Source: Methylovirgula sp.
Lineage (GTDB): Bacteria > Pseudomonadota > Alphaproteobacteria > Rhizobiales > Beijerinckiaceae
DNA: 13,652 nt
NCBI GenBank assembly: GCA_030040215.1
Contig: JASHUD010000039.1
Coordinates: 1 to 13,652 of the forward strand
Direction of reading: 5' to 3'
Shown here: positions 1-5,951 of the stretch, in pieces
Layout: the number at the start of each line of letters is the position of its first letter
How positions within the stretch are numbered: position 1 is the stretch's first letter
The notes under the pieces: model-generated
What the model was told of the DNA's origin: nothing
Database searches by the model: none
What the model saw: the letters and a program-made list of their open reading frames with translations, nothing else
Made by a program: the position numbers and the translations under genes

Positions 1-1
1 A

Positions 2-343
2 GAAGGGCAGGTCTTCAACCGCATCCACGTCGCCGATATCAGCGCCACGCTCGCCGCGCTGCTGGCCTATGAAGGCGGCGGCGAGATTTTCAACGTCGCC
101 GACGACGAGCCGGCGCCGCCCCAGGACGTCATCGCTTATGCCGCGAAACTCATGGGCATCGCACCGCCGCCCGAACAGCGGTTCGACGACGCCGAACTCT
201 CGGCGCTGGCGCGCAGTTTCTACGACGAGAACAAGCGCGCCTCGAACCGCAAGCTCAAAGAAAAGCTCGGCGTCAAGCTTCGCTTTCCGACCTATCGCGA
301 AGGGCTCACGGCGCTTTGGGAAGCGGGCGAAGGACGCGGATGA
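2..343 (+). CDS. NAD-dependent epimerase/SDR-family protein, C-terminal fragment
   Basis: This is the last 113 residues of a gene whose start lies left of the window; the reading frame is open from base 2 to TGA at 341-343. The visible part contains FNRIHVADI followed by a stretch ending in EIFNVADDEP. Both are characteristic of the C-terminal half of extended short-chain dehydrogenases of the NAD-dependent epimerase/dehydratase group (YeeZ-like), where they follow the Rossmann domain. A charged tail with YREGLTALW ends the protein, as is usual in this group. The Rossmann GxxGxxG motif and the catalytic YxxxK are outside the window, so substrate and exact reaction cannot be assigned. It is separated from the downstream GST gene by 127 nt containing a palindromic repeat, so co-transcription is not evident. 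I am sure of the family and unsure of the substrate. Confidence 0.8.
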   Translation, partial: EGQVFNRIHVADISATLAALLAYEGGGEIFNVADDEPAPPQDVIAYAAKLMGIAPPPEQRFDDAELSALARSFYDENKRASNRKLKEKLGVKLRFPTYREGLTALWEAGEGRG

Positions 344-377
344 AAACGGCGAGCCGCCGGGACTATATGGCATTAAG

Positions 378-451
378 CGTCATTGCGAGCGAAGCGAAGC
401 AATCCAGGTTCGCTTTGGATTGCTTCGTCGCTTCCGCTCCTCGCAATGACG
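378..451. repeat. Imperfect palindromic intergenic repeat (long hairpin)
   Basis: Two arms face each other between the epimerase-like gene and the GST gene. The outer stem CGTCATTGCGAG (378-389) pairs with CTCGCAATGACG (440-451). The inner stem CGAAGCAATCCA (395-406) pairs with TGGATTGCTTCG (416-427), around a 9-nt loop. Five unpaired bases on the left face twelve on the right, so the element has an asymmetric internal bulge. Sequences beginning CGTCATTGCGAGCGAAGCG are, to my knowledge, dispersed intergenic palindromes in many proteobacterial genomes. This copy is the only one in the window. It could fold in RNA from either strand, but it has no T-run, so it is not a classical terminator. Confidence 0.8.
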
Positions 452-470
452 GCACAGGATAGGCATCGCA

Positions 471-1172
471 ATGATCGAGCTTTATTACTGGACGACGCCG
501 AACGGACATAAGATCACGATGTTCCTCGAAGAGGCGCGCGTGGCGTACGAGATTCATCCGGTGAACATCGGCAAAGGCCAGCAGTTCACGCCCGAGTTTC
601 TTTCGATCTCGCCCAACAATCGCATTCCGGCGATTATCGATCGCGCGCCGGAGGACGGCGGCGTACCGACCTCCGTCTTCGAATCGGGCGCGATCCTGCT
701 TTACCTCGCCGAGAAGACCGGCAAGTTTCTCTCCGCCGATCCGCGCCGGCGCGTCGCAACGCTCGAATGGCTTTTCTGGCAGGTCGCGGGTCTCGGCCCC
801 ATGGCCGGGCAGAACCATCACTTTCGCAACTACGCGAAAGAAAAGCTCCCCTATGCGATCGAGCGCTACGAGAAAGAGACGAACCGGCTCTACGGCGTGC
901 TCAACAAACGCCTTGCCGACCGGCCTTACCTTGCCGGGGAATACTCGATCGCCGACATGGCGTGCTATCCATGGATCGAGCCGCATGCGAACCAAGGCCA
1001 GGATCTCGACGATTTCCCGCATTTGAAACGTTGGTTTACGGCGATCGCGGCGCGCCCGGCAACGATCGCCGCCTATGCCAAAGCGAAAGAAGTCAATCCC
1101 GGGCCGCCCCCCGCCATGGACGAAGAAACGCGCAAGATCCTGTTCGGCCAGACGGCGGCCCTCTACAAATGA
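471..1172 (+). CDS. yfcG: YfcG-type glutathione S-transferase / disulfide-bond oxidoreductase
   Basis: A 233-residue cytosolic protein of full family length. The N-terminal thioredoxin-fold domain (about 1-87) has TTPNGHKI, with Thr9 and Asn11 in the position of the glutathione-contacting pair of E. coli YfcG. It also has SPNNRIPAI (47-55) with the cis-Pro, and ESGAILLYLAEKTG (from 71), which holds the glutathione gamma-glutamyl contact. The C-terminal helical domain carries LFWQVAGLGP, GQNHHF (113-118) and YSIADMACYPW. This block order matches the nu-class YfcG/YghU group, which reduces disulfides using two bound glutathiones and has no catalytic Cys or Tyr. A modest AGGA (456-459) precedes the ATG. 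The start is supported because the family begins MI-L-Y at this point. The next gene begins 7 nt after the stop, suggesting an operon. The physiological substrate cannot be read from sequence. Confidence 0.9.
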   Translation: MIELYYWTTPNGHKITMFLEEARVAYEIHPVNIGKGQQFTPEFLSISPNNRIPAIIDRAPEDGGVPTSVFESGAILLYLAEKTGKFLSADPRRRVATLEWLFWQVAGLGPMAGQNHHFRNYAKEKLPYAIERYEKETNRLYGVLNKRLADRPYLAGEYSIADMACYPWIEPHANQGQDLDDFPHLKRWFTAIAARPATIAAYAKAKEVNPGPPPAMDEETRKILFGQTAALYK

Positions 1173-1179
1173 GCGCCCA

Positions 1180-1509
1180 ATGAATTCCATTGTCGTCAGC
1201 GTGCCGCATCGACTGTCCGTCGCCGAGGCGCATCGCCGCATCGAGACGATGCTCGACCGGCTGCGTTCCGCCTACATCGACAAACTCGCCTATTCGGAGA
1301 TGACTTGGAGCGGCGACAGCGCCGACATCCGCGTCGTGGCGCTCGCCCAGGAGGTCAAAGCCCACATCGACGTGCTCGCCGAAAGCGTACGCATCGAAGT
1401 GGTGCTGCCGTGGATCTTGGCAAGCTTCGCCGGCCCGATCCAACAACGCCTGACGACGGCCGCAAGCGAAACGCTCGCCATCGGCTATACGCAAAAACAG
1501 CCTAGGTAA
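1180..1509 (+). CDS. Polyhydroxyalkanoic acid system family protein (PHA granule-associated type)
   Basis: A 109-residue cytosolic protein beginning MNSIVVSVPHRLSVAEAHRR. An upstream in-frame ATG at 1075 lies inside the GST gene and would add an Arg/Pro-rich stretch that is only the GST sequence read in another frame, so I place the start at 1180. The pattern PH-L-x3-EAxRR, an E-x2-WSGD-like turn, a short beta-rich middle and the ending IEVVLPWILASFAGPIQ match the PHA_gran_rgn family (putative polyhydroxyalkanoate system protein). Rhizobial members read PHRLG...EA.RR...TW.GD...LPWLLAKFA. The family is found near PHA genes in some genomes, but its molecular role is not well defined. It starts 7 nt after the GST stop, so translation is probably coupled. 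No PHA synthase or phasin is visible here. The ribosome binding site is weak. Confidence 0.75.
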   Translation: MNSIVVSVPHRLSVAEAHRRIETMLDRLRSAYIDKLAYSEMTWSGDSADIRVVALAQEVKAHIDVLAESVRIEVVLPWILASFAGPIQQRLTTAASETLAIGYTQKQPR

Positions 1510-1658
1510 CCTTGGACACGGATAGTTGAAGAGGCCGATCTGCGGAAACGCCGGTAGAGCGGCAGGGCAAAGCGGATTAAGCTTGCCGTTCTAAAATATT
1601 CATTATGGCTCCAGCCGCTTCTTGCCGCGATCACGAAGTCATACTTACATGGGAAAGC

Positions 1659-1684
1659 GGAACCTATAGGGTGCCGAGCGCATT
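1659..1684 (+). promoter_or_regulatory. Candidate EcfG-like (general stress sigma) promoter, GGAAC-N17-CATT
   Basis: GGAAC (1659-1663) is followed after 17 nt by CATT (1681-1684). Alphaproteobacterial EcfG promoters read GGAAC-N16/17-CGTT, so the -35 matches exactly and the -10 differs at one base. The next gene starts 176 nt beyond the -10, which is a long leader. The second paralogue has the same kind of site, which is the main reason for listing this one. It could be chance. Confidence 0.25.
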
Positions 1685-1848
1685 CATCGGCAGTTCAACT
1701 AGGCTGCGCTGGAATGAAAGCTAGATCAGCGGCTTTGGTCTTCGTTTCGGCCGAGCGGCATTCGCTCGCCGGCATGAACCATCGGGACGCAAACGCCGGC
1801 CTTGCCCGCACGGTACATAAGCCGCCAAGGGCCGACGGGAGTGGGAAG

Positions 1849-1853
1849 AGGAG
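1849..1853 (+). promoter_or_regulatory. Shine-Dalgarno AGGAG of first Gly/Tyr-rich gene
   Basis: AGGAG lies 6 nt before the ATG at 1860, inside AGGAGCAAG. The same block with the same spacing precedes the second paralogue, fixing both starts. Confidence 0.75.
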
Positions 1854-1859
1854 CAAGTC

Positions 1860-2198
1860 ATGTCGACTTTCTGGAAGAAGGCAATTGCCGTTGCGGCAGT
1901 GAGCGCAACGCTTGGCGGCGCGTTCGCGATGACCTCGACCCCTGCGGAGGCCGCGCATTGGGGCGGACATGGCGGCTGGGGACACGGGGGCTGGGGCCGC
2001 GGAGGTTGGGGCCGCGGCTATGGTTGGGGCGGTTGGGGCTGGGGCCTCGCCGGGCTCGGCCTTGGCGCCGCTCTCGCCTATCCGTACTACTACGGCTACG
2101 GATACCCTTGCTACTATCGCTACCCGTATCACCGCTACGGATGCGGGTATCCCTACCCTTACGGATACGGGTACGGATACGGATATTATCCGTACTGA
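1860..2198 (+). CDS. Small secreted Gly/Tyr/Trp-rich protein, paralogue 1
   Basis: A 112-residue protein of unknown function. Residues 1-31 form a signal peptide: FWKK, a hydrophobic core, then PAEA with probable cleavage after Ala31. The mature part starts with a His/Gly/Trp-rich segment (HWGGHGGWGHGGW) and GRG-GW repeats. A short glycine-zipper-like hydrophobic segment follows (LAGLGLGAALA, about 63-73), then a Tyr/Pro/Gly tail with two cysteines, C84 and C95. A paralogue of 106 residues follows and shares every one of these parts. Such proteins are common in Rhizobiales genomes as uncharacterised exported proteins. The Tyr-rich tail and low-complexity body suggest an envelope-associated or extracellular structural role, but that is inference. 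An AGGAG Shine-Dalgarno and a strong hairpin terminator frame the gene. Confidence 0.8.
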   Translation: MSTFWKKAIAVAAVSATLGGAFAMTSTPAEAAHWGGHGGWGHGGWGRGGWGRGYGWGGWGWGLAGLGLGAALAYPYYYGYGYPCYYRYPYHRYGCGYPYPYGYGYGYGYYPY

Positions 2199-2223
2199 GG
2201 TTCGCACCTAAATCTTCTGCAGA

Positions 2224-2250
2224 GCGGCGGCCGAGAGCCGCCGCTTTCGT
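2224..2250 (+). terminator. Rho-independent terminator after paralogue 1
   Basis: GCGGCGGC (2224-2231) pairs perfectly with GCCGCCGC (2237-2244) around the 5-nt loop CGAGA, followed by TTTCGTTTC. It starts 25 nt after the stop codon of the first Gly/Tyr-rich gene, so that gene probably forms its own transcript. The T-run is interrupted, which lowers confidence slightly. Confidence 0.65.
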
Positions 2251-2339
2251 TTCGGCGCTCAGATTCTATCTGGTCGCCGCCCGGGATTGCGCCTCGGTTT
2301 TGGCTCCGCTCCGGAGTGCAAGGCCAAAGCGCTACATTC

Positions 2340-2364
2340 GGAACTGCACGATCCGCTAGGCATT
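2340..2364 (+). promoter_or_regulatory. Candidate EcfG-like promoter of paralogue 2, GGAAC-N16-CATT
   Basis: GGAAC (2340-2344), 16 nt, then CATT (2361-2364), ending 50 nt before the ATG at 2415. The placement suits a promoter. The -10 differs from the EcfG consensus CGTT by one base, exactly as at the first paralogue. Confidence 0.3.
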
Positions 2365-2374
2365 CCTTGCGCAA

Positions 2375-2396
2375 GGGCCGGACTTGGCGCCGGCCC
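2375..2396 (+). promoter_or_regulatory. 5'-UTR hairpin next to the ribosome binding site of paralogue 2
   Basis: GGGCCGG (2375-2381) pairs with CCGGCCC (2390-2396) around an 8-nt loop, ending 7 nt before the Shine-Dalgarno AGGAG (2404-2408). The overlapping block CAAGGGCCGGAC (2372-2383) recurs almost unchanged as CAAGGGCCGAC (1826-1836) ahead of paralogue 1, where it also forms the right arm of a hairpin. A role in mRNA stability or translation control is possible but unproven. Confidence 0.45.
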
Positions 2397-2414
2397 AAGC
2401 GAAAGGAGCAAGCA

Positions 2415-2735
2415 ATGTCGCAATTCATGAAGAAAGCCATCGCTGGTGCTCTGGTCGCTGCGACCTTGAGCTTCAGCCTCGTAGCGACAGCGACCACCGC
2501 GGAAGCGCGTAGCTTCGGCGGCTTCCACGGCGGTTTCCACGGAGGCTGGGGCCGTGGTGGCGGATGGGGCCGCGGCTACGGCTGGGGCGGCTGGGGCCTC
2601 GCCGGTCTCGGTCTTGGAGCCGCGCTAGCCTATCCTTATTACTATGGCTACGGCTATCCTTGCGGTCCCTACGGCTACCGCTACGGATGCGGCTATGCCT
2701 ACGGGTACGGCGCTCCTTATTATCCTTCTTGGTGA
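2415..2735 (+). CDS. Small secreted Gly/Tyr/Trp-rich protein, paralogue 2
   Basis: A 106-residue paralogue of the preceding gene, function unknown. The start is the ATG at 2415, 6 nt after AGGAG. An in-frame ATG at 2316 would add 33 Arg-rich residues ahead of an obvious signal peptide and is rejected. Residues 1-31 are the signal peptide (MSQFMKKAIAGAL, then TAEA with cleavage after Ala31). The mature protein has FHGG repeats, GWGRG repeats, the conserved hydrophobic block LAGLGLGAALAYPYYYGYGY, and a Tyr/Gly tail with cysteines C83 and C92. The block GRGYGWGGWG and the following hydrophobic stretch are nearly identical to paralogue 1 in protein, while the codons differ at many third positions. 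That fits an old duplication kept under selection. It is followed by a perfect 13-bp hairpin terminator. Confidence 0.8.
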   Translation: MSQFMKKAIAGALVAATLSFSLVATATTAEARSFGGFHGGFHGGWGRGGGWGRGYGWGGWGLAGLGLGAALAYPYYYGYGYPCGPYGYRYGCGYAYGYGAPYYPSW

Positions 2736-2755
2736 GGAACGGCTTGCCGCTTCGC

Positions 2756-2792
2756 AGAGAGCCTGCCGGCTGACGGCAGGCTCTCTTGCTTT
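2756..2792 (+). terminator. Rho-independent terminator after paralogue 2
   Basis: AGAGAGCCTGCCG (2756-2768) pairs perfectly with CGGCAGGCTCTCT (2774-2786) around a 5-nt loop, followed by TGCTTT. It lies 20 nt after the stop codon and isolates the small-protein genes from the DNA repair genes that follow. Confidence 0.75.
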
Positions 2793-2861
2793 GGAGTGCG
2801 CCAACGAAGCGGCCGCCGCGCCGCATCGCAATGGCGGGCGCGCCTGCCTATCTTAACTTTC

Positions 2862-3881
2862 ATGCAAGCCGGCGCTCTCCTCGCCCTGCGGCCCGCGGGC
2901 CTTTATTGTGAAACAGGCGACTTCTACATCGATCCGATTCGTGCCGTCCCGCGCGCCTTGATCACGCATGCGCACGCCGATCATGCGCGTCCGGGTCACG
3001 GAATGGTTCTCGCAACCGGCGACACGCTCGCCATCATGGCGATCCGCTACGGTGCGGAGTTCGCAGCGCGGACGCAGGCGATCGGCTACGGCGAGAACCT
3101 CCGTATTGGCGAGGCCGACGTGCGTTTTTATCCGGCTGGGCATGTTTTGGGATCGGCGCAAATTCTCGTGCAAGACGCCAGATCGCGCATCGTGGTCTCG
3201 GGCGATTTCAAGCGCGAGGCCGATCCGACCTGCGCGCCGTTCGAGCCCATTGCCTGCGACACGTTCGTCAGCGAAGCGACCTTCGGCCTGCCCATCTTCC
3301 GGCATTCCAACAGCCCCGGCGAGATCGCCAAGCTCATCGCCTCGCTGCGCCTCTTTCCGGAACGCACGCATCTGGTCGGCGCCTATATATTCGGCAAGGC
3401 GCAACGGCTGATCGCGCTGCTGCGGCAAGCCGGTCACGACCGGCCGATCTACATCCACGGCGCCCTCGAGAAACTCACGGAATATTACGCGAGTCGCGGC
3501 GTCGCGCTGGGCGAGGTGCGCAAAGTGACCGGCGCTACCGATCTCGCCGGCGAGATTGTTCTTTGCCCGCCAACCGCAATGAACGATCTTTGGAGCCGCA
3601 AATTCGCCGAGCCGCTCACTGCTTTTGCTTCCGGCTGGATGCGCGTGCGCGCCCGAGCGCGGCAGAGCGGCATCGCATTGCCGCTGGTCATCTCCGATCA
3701 CGCCGATTGGGACGGCCTCTGCGCCACCGCCGTCGAAACCGGCTGCTCGAAGCTGCTCGTCACGCACGGAGAGGCCGACGCGCTGGTGCATTATTCGCAA
3801 ACCCGCGGAATAGCCGCCGAGCCGCTCCACTTCACCGGCTACGGCGATGACGAGGCGACGCCGGCAGAGATCGCGGCGTGA
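2862..3881 (+). CDS. DNA ligase-associated exonuclease (metallo-beta-lactamase/beta-CASP fold)
   Basis: A 339-residue protein of the ligase-associated exonuclease family, a bacterial relative of the SNM1/Artemis-CPSF73 nucleases thought to process DNA ends before ligation. Metal ligands are visible: THAHADH (H36, H38, D40, H41), PAGHVLGS (H94), SGDFK (D115) and SDHADW (H280), in the order expected for a two-metal site. I start at ATG 2862 because family members begin close to LLALRPAGLYC; the in-frame ATG at 2796 would add 22 Arg-rich residues and lie almost on the terminator. The stop overlaps the ligase start by 4 nt (GTGA), so translation is coupled. In a known bacterial cassette (Pseudomonas putida and others) exo and lig occur with an Lhr-Core helicase and a metallophosphoesterase; those two are missing here. 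The family is clear, the physiological substrate is not. Confidence 0.9.
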   Translation: MQAGALLALRPAGLYCETGDFYIDPIRAVPRALITHAHADHARPGHGMVLATGDTLAIMAIRYGAEFAARTQAIGYGENLRIGEADVRFYPAGHVLGSAQILVQDARSRIVVSGDFKREADPTCAPFEPIACDTFVSEATFGLPIFRHSNSPGEIAKLIASLRLFPERTHLVGAYIFGKAQRLIALLRQAGHDRPIYIHGALEKLTEYYASRGVALGEVRKVTGATDLAGEIVLCPPTAMNDLWSRKFAEPLTAFASGWMRVRARARQSGIALPLVISDHADWDGLCATAVETGCSKLLVTHGEADALVHYSQTRGIAAEPLHFTGYGDDEATPAEIAA

Positions 3882-5515
3882 ACCGGTTTGCGCAGCTTCT
3901 CGATCGTCTTCAGCGCGAACCGTCGCGGCTCGGCAAACTTCGGCTGATGACCGATTATTTCCGCAGCGCTCCCGACCCGGATCGCGGCTTTGCGCTCGCG
4001 GCGCTGACGGGCGCACTCTCCTTCCGCTATGCCAAACCGGGTCTCGTCAAGGCGCTGATCGCGACGCGCGTCGATCCGGTCCTATTCGATCTTTCCTATG
4101 ATTTTGTCGGCGACCTCTCGGAAACGGTCGCCCTGCTGTGGCCGGGCGGCGCGGTGGCGGGAGAAGATGCGCTCACGCTCGGCGCGGTGGTGCGCACGCT
4201 TAGCGAGACCGGCAAGATCGATCTGCCGCGCGTTCTCGCCGAGCTTCTCGATGGGCTCGATGAAACCGGCCGTTGGGCGCTCCTGAAGCTCATCACCGGC
4301 GCAATGCGCATCGGCGCGTCGGCGCGGCTCGCCAAACAGGCGGCGGCCGAACTCGGCGGCAAGAGCGCCAATGACATCGAGGATCTCTGGCACGGGCTCA
4401 GGCCGCCTTACCTCGATCTTTTCGCTTGGCTCGAAGGTCGCGAGCCACGCCCGGTGACGAACGATCCGGCGCCGTTTTGTCCCGCCATGCTCGCCCATGC
4501 GCTCGACGAAGAGAAACTTGCCGATCTCGCGCCGGCCGAATTTTTTGCCGAATGGAAATGGGACGGCATCCGCGTCCAGGCGGTCGTCGGCGAGCAAAGC
4601 GGTAAAGTCGTGCGGCTTTTCTCCAGGACCGGAGAAGACATTTCTGCCGCCTTCCCCGATCTCGTCGACATGCTGGCGAGCCTTCCCTGCCGCACCGTCT
4701 CGATCGACGGCGAGCTGCTGATCAGGCGCGGCGGTCTCGTGCAATCTTTCGGCGTGCTGCAGCAACGGCTCAACCGCAAGCGGGTTTCCGCGGCGCTGCT
4801 CGCCGCCTATCCCGCCCACATCCGCGCCTACGATCTTCTTTCCCTCGACGGCGACGATCTGCGCGCCCTCCCCTTTCTCGAAAGACGCCACCGGCTCGAA
4901 GCCTTCGTCGCGGGCGCCAATGCCGCGCGGCTCGATCTTTCGCCGTCGATCGATTTCAAGTCGTGGGATTTTCTGGCGGCGGCGCGACGCGATCCCGTCG
5001 CCGCCGGCGCCGGTCCGGACGCCGCGGCGATCGAAGGCGTGATGTTGAAACGACGCGATTCCATCTATGTCCCGGGGCGTCCGAAGGGCCTGTGGTATAA
5101 ATGGAAACGCGATCCTTTCACAATCGACGCGGTGCTCATGTACGCGCAACGCGGACACGGAAAGCGCTCCTCGTTTTATTCCGATTATACCTTCGGAGTT
5201 TGGCATCAAGGGACGGAAGGCGACGCGCTCGTGGCGGTGGGCAAAGCGTATTTTGGCTTTACCGACGAAGAACTCGGAAAACTCGACCGCTACGTCCGCA
5301 ATCATACAAGCACCCGCTTTGGACCGGTGCGCGAGATCGCCCATGGGAAAGACGCAGGGCTCGTCCTCGAAATCGCTTTCGATGGCGTGAACCGCTCAAG
5401 CCGGCACAAATCCGGCGTCGCGATGCGTTTTCCGCGAATCAATCGTATCCGCTGGGACAAACCGGCGCGCGAGGCCGATCGCCTCGAAGCTCTCGACGCT
5501 TTGCTGAAGGAGTGA
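3878..5515 (+). CDS. ATP-dependent DNA ligase (exonuclease-linked cassette type)
   Basis: A 545-residue ATP-dependent ligase of the family encoded beside the ligase-associated exonuclease, not the NAD-dependent replicative LigA. The start is GTG at 3878, overlapping the exonuclease stop; the family begins MNRFA-LL at this point. The N-terminal helical DNA-binding domain spans about 1-195. The nucleotidyltransferase domain follows, with motif I KWDG (Lys227 is the adenylated residue), SRTGED (motif Ia, about 249-254), DGELLI (motif III, 278-282), EGVMLKR (motif IV, 386-392) and WYKWKRD (motif V, 406-412). An OB-fold domain runs from about 411 to the end with RFPRINRIRWDK. All catalytic motifs are intact, so the enzyme should seal nicks using ATP. 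It probably acts in a repair or end-joining route with its partner nuclease. Confidence 0.93.
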   Translation: MNRFAQLLDRLQREPSRLGKLRLMTDYFRSAPDPDRGFALAALTGALSFRYAKPGLVKALIATRVDPVLFDLSYDFVGDLSETVALLWPGGAVAGEDALTLGAVVRTLSETGKIDLPRVLAELLDGLDETGRWALLKLITGAMRIGASARLAKQAAAELGGKSANDIEDLWHGLRPPYLDLFAWLEGREPRPVTNDPAPFCPAMLAHALDEEKLADLAPAEFFAEWKWDGIRVQAVVGEQSGKVVRLFSRTGEDISAAFPDLVDMLASLPCRTVSIDGELLIRRGGLVQSFGVLQQRLNRKRVSAALLAAYPAHIRAYDLLSLDGDDLRALPFLERRHRLEAFVAGANAARLDLSPSIDFKSWDFLAAARRDPVAAGAGPDAAAIEGVMLKRRDSIYVPGRPKGLWYKWKRDPFTIDAVLMYAQRGHGKRSSFYSDYTFGVWHQGTEGDALVAVGKAYFGFTDEELGKLDRYVRNHTSTRFGPVREIAHGKDAGLVLEIAFDGVNRSSRHKSGVAMRFPRINRIRWDKPAREADRLEALDALLKE

Positions 5516-5518
5516 GCC

Positions 5519-5608
5519 GTGCCGCGCAATCTTTGGATCGCGTTACCCAACCGTTTTGGATTTTTCCTCCAAAAACGCGGGCGAAAAACGCCGAAGATCG
5601 AAACGTAA
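5519..5608 (+). pseudogene. Possible remnant of the 5' end of an lhr-type helicase gene
   Basis: A GTG codon at 5519 lies 6 nt after a strong AAGGAG (5507-5512, within the ligase 3' end). It opens a 29-codon frame ending at TAA 5606-5608. The peptide contains LPNRFGFFLQKRG. Ligase-associated Lhr helicases begin with a pattern of the type LP-x2-F-x3-F-x2-RG-W-x-PR-x-HQ, and lhr is a usual neighbour of exo-lig. The similarity stops after RG, and no helicase P-loop (APTGAGKT) follows in any frame before dnaA. This may be a decayed lhr start, or merely a short chance ORF. The match is brief and from memory, so confidence is low. Confidence 0.3.
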
Positions 5609-5741
5609 CATCGCGATGCCGGATCTTTTCGCAGCGTGTCGGCACGCCAACGCTGAGTCGTCTGCGGCGTTTTTGCAACCTGCGCATTGCCGCGCATTCA
5701 ATTTCCATGTGATTCAAAGATTTAAAGGCAAAGCATTTTTT

Positions 5742-5951
5742 ATGACGAAAAACTTGCTCGCCGAAGAGGGTTTTTGCGGCCGCCGCCGCGCACGCATCCG
5801 TTTCCTGTCTGGCTGTTGCGAATTTGTGTGCTCGATCGACGCCGCGCTCGCAGATTTGCGCCAAATCAGGCGTTTACCGGAAAATCGGCGACCAATTTCC
5901 AAGATCATCACCGCACCGGCATATCGCGGCGGTGAAATTTTCATGACATGA
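5742..5951 (+). CDS. Doubtful 69-codon hypothetical ORF
   Basis: A frame from ATG 5742 to TGA 5951 would encode a 69-residue basic protein with five cysteines in its first half (FCGRRRAR, GCCEFVC) and an Arg/Pro-rich second half. I recognise no family. The only ribosome-binding candidate is AAAGG at 5724-5728, 13 nt away. Codon use is less GC-biased at third positions than in the surrounding genes. The same frame is open further upstream to 5556, but that extension looks non-coding. It may be an unused frame in the dnaA upstream region. Confidence 0.15.
   Translation: MTKNLLAEEGFCGRRRARIRFLSGCCEFVCSIDAALADLRQIRRLPENRRPISKIITAPAYRGGEIFMT

Larger units (their letters stand above)
1510..1859. 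other. Intergenic region upstream of the first Gly/Tyr-rich gene
   Basis: No coding frame in these 350 bases looks real: the short frames have no family features and poor codon structure. The stretch 1590-1680 is locally AT-richer and holds a candidate extracytoplasmic-sigma promoter (separate entry). Close to the gene, CGGCCTTG (1797-1804) and CAAGGGCCG (1826-1834) form a hairpin with one bulged base and a loop of about 21 nt, just ahead of the Shine-Dalgarno. I see no tRNA-like or terminator structure after the PHA-family gene. Confidence 0.5.

Noticed and set aside
1075..1179. N-terminal extension of the PHA-family protein from an upstream ATG
   Set aside because: The 35 added residues are Arg/Pro-rich and come from the GST gene read in another frame; family similarity begins at MNSIVVSVPH.
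363..1241. Long 292-codon open frame on the minus strand opposite the GST gene
   Set aside because: It lies antisense to a well-conserved YfcG homologue and runs through the palindromic repeat. It has no recognisable domain, and its Arg-rich composition is typical of frames opposite GC-rich genes.
1980..2190. CRISPR or tandem-repeat array suggested by recurrent GGCTGGGG and TACGGATA units
   Set aside because: The repetition follows the Gly/Trp and Tyr/Gly codons of a protein with a clear signal peptide; there are no spacers or constant repeat lengths.
2853..4016. Long minus-strand frame opposite the exonuclease gene
   Set aside because: It is antisense to a gene with all catalytic motifs, has no family features, and mirrors third-position GC bias.
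4082..5344. 420-codon minus-strand frame opposite the DNA ligase
   Set aside because: It is a mirror of the ligase gene; composition is Arg/Gly/Glu-rich with no motif. Its length is explained by high GC.
5556..5741. Extended version of the frame ending at 5951
   Set aside because: The extra 62 codons show no conserved features and start within the possible lhr remnant without a ribosome binding site. Only the shorter ATG 5742 version is listed, at low confidence.
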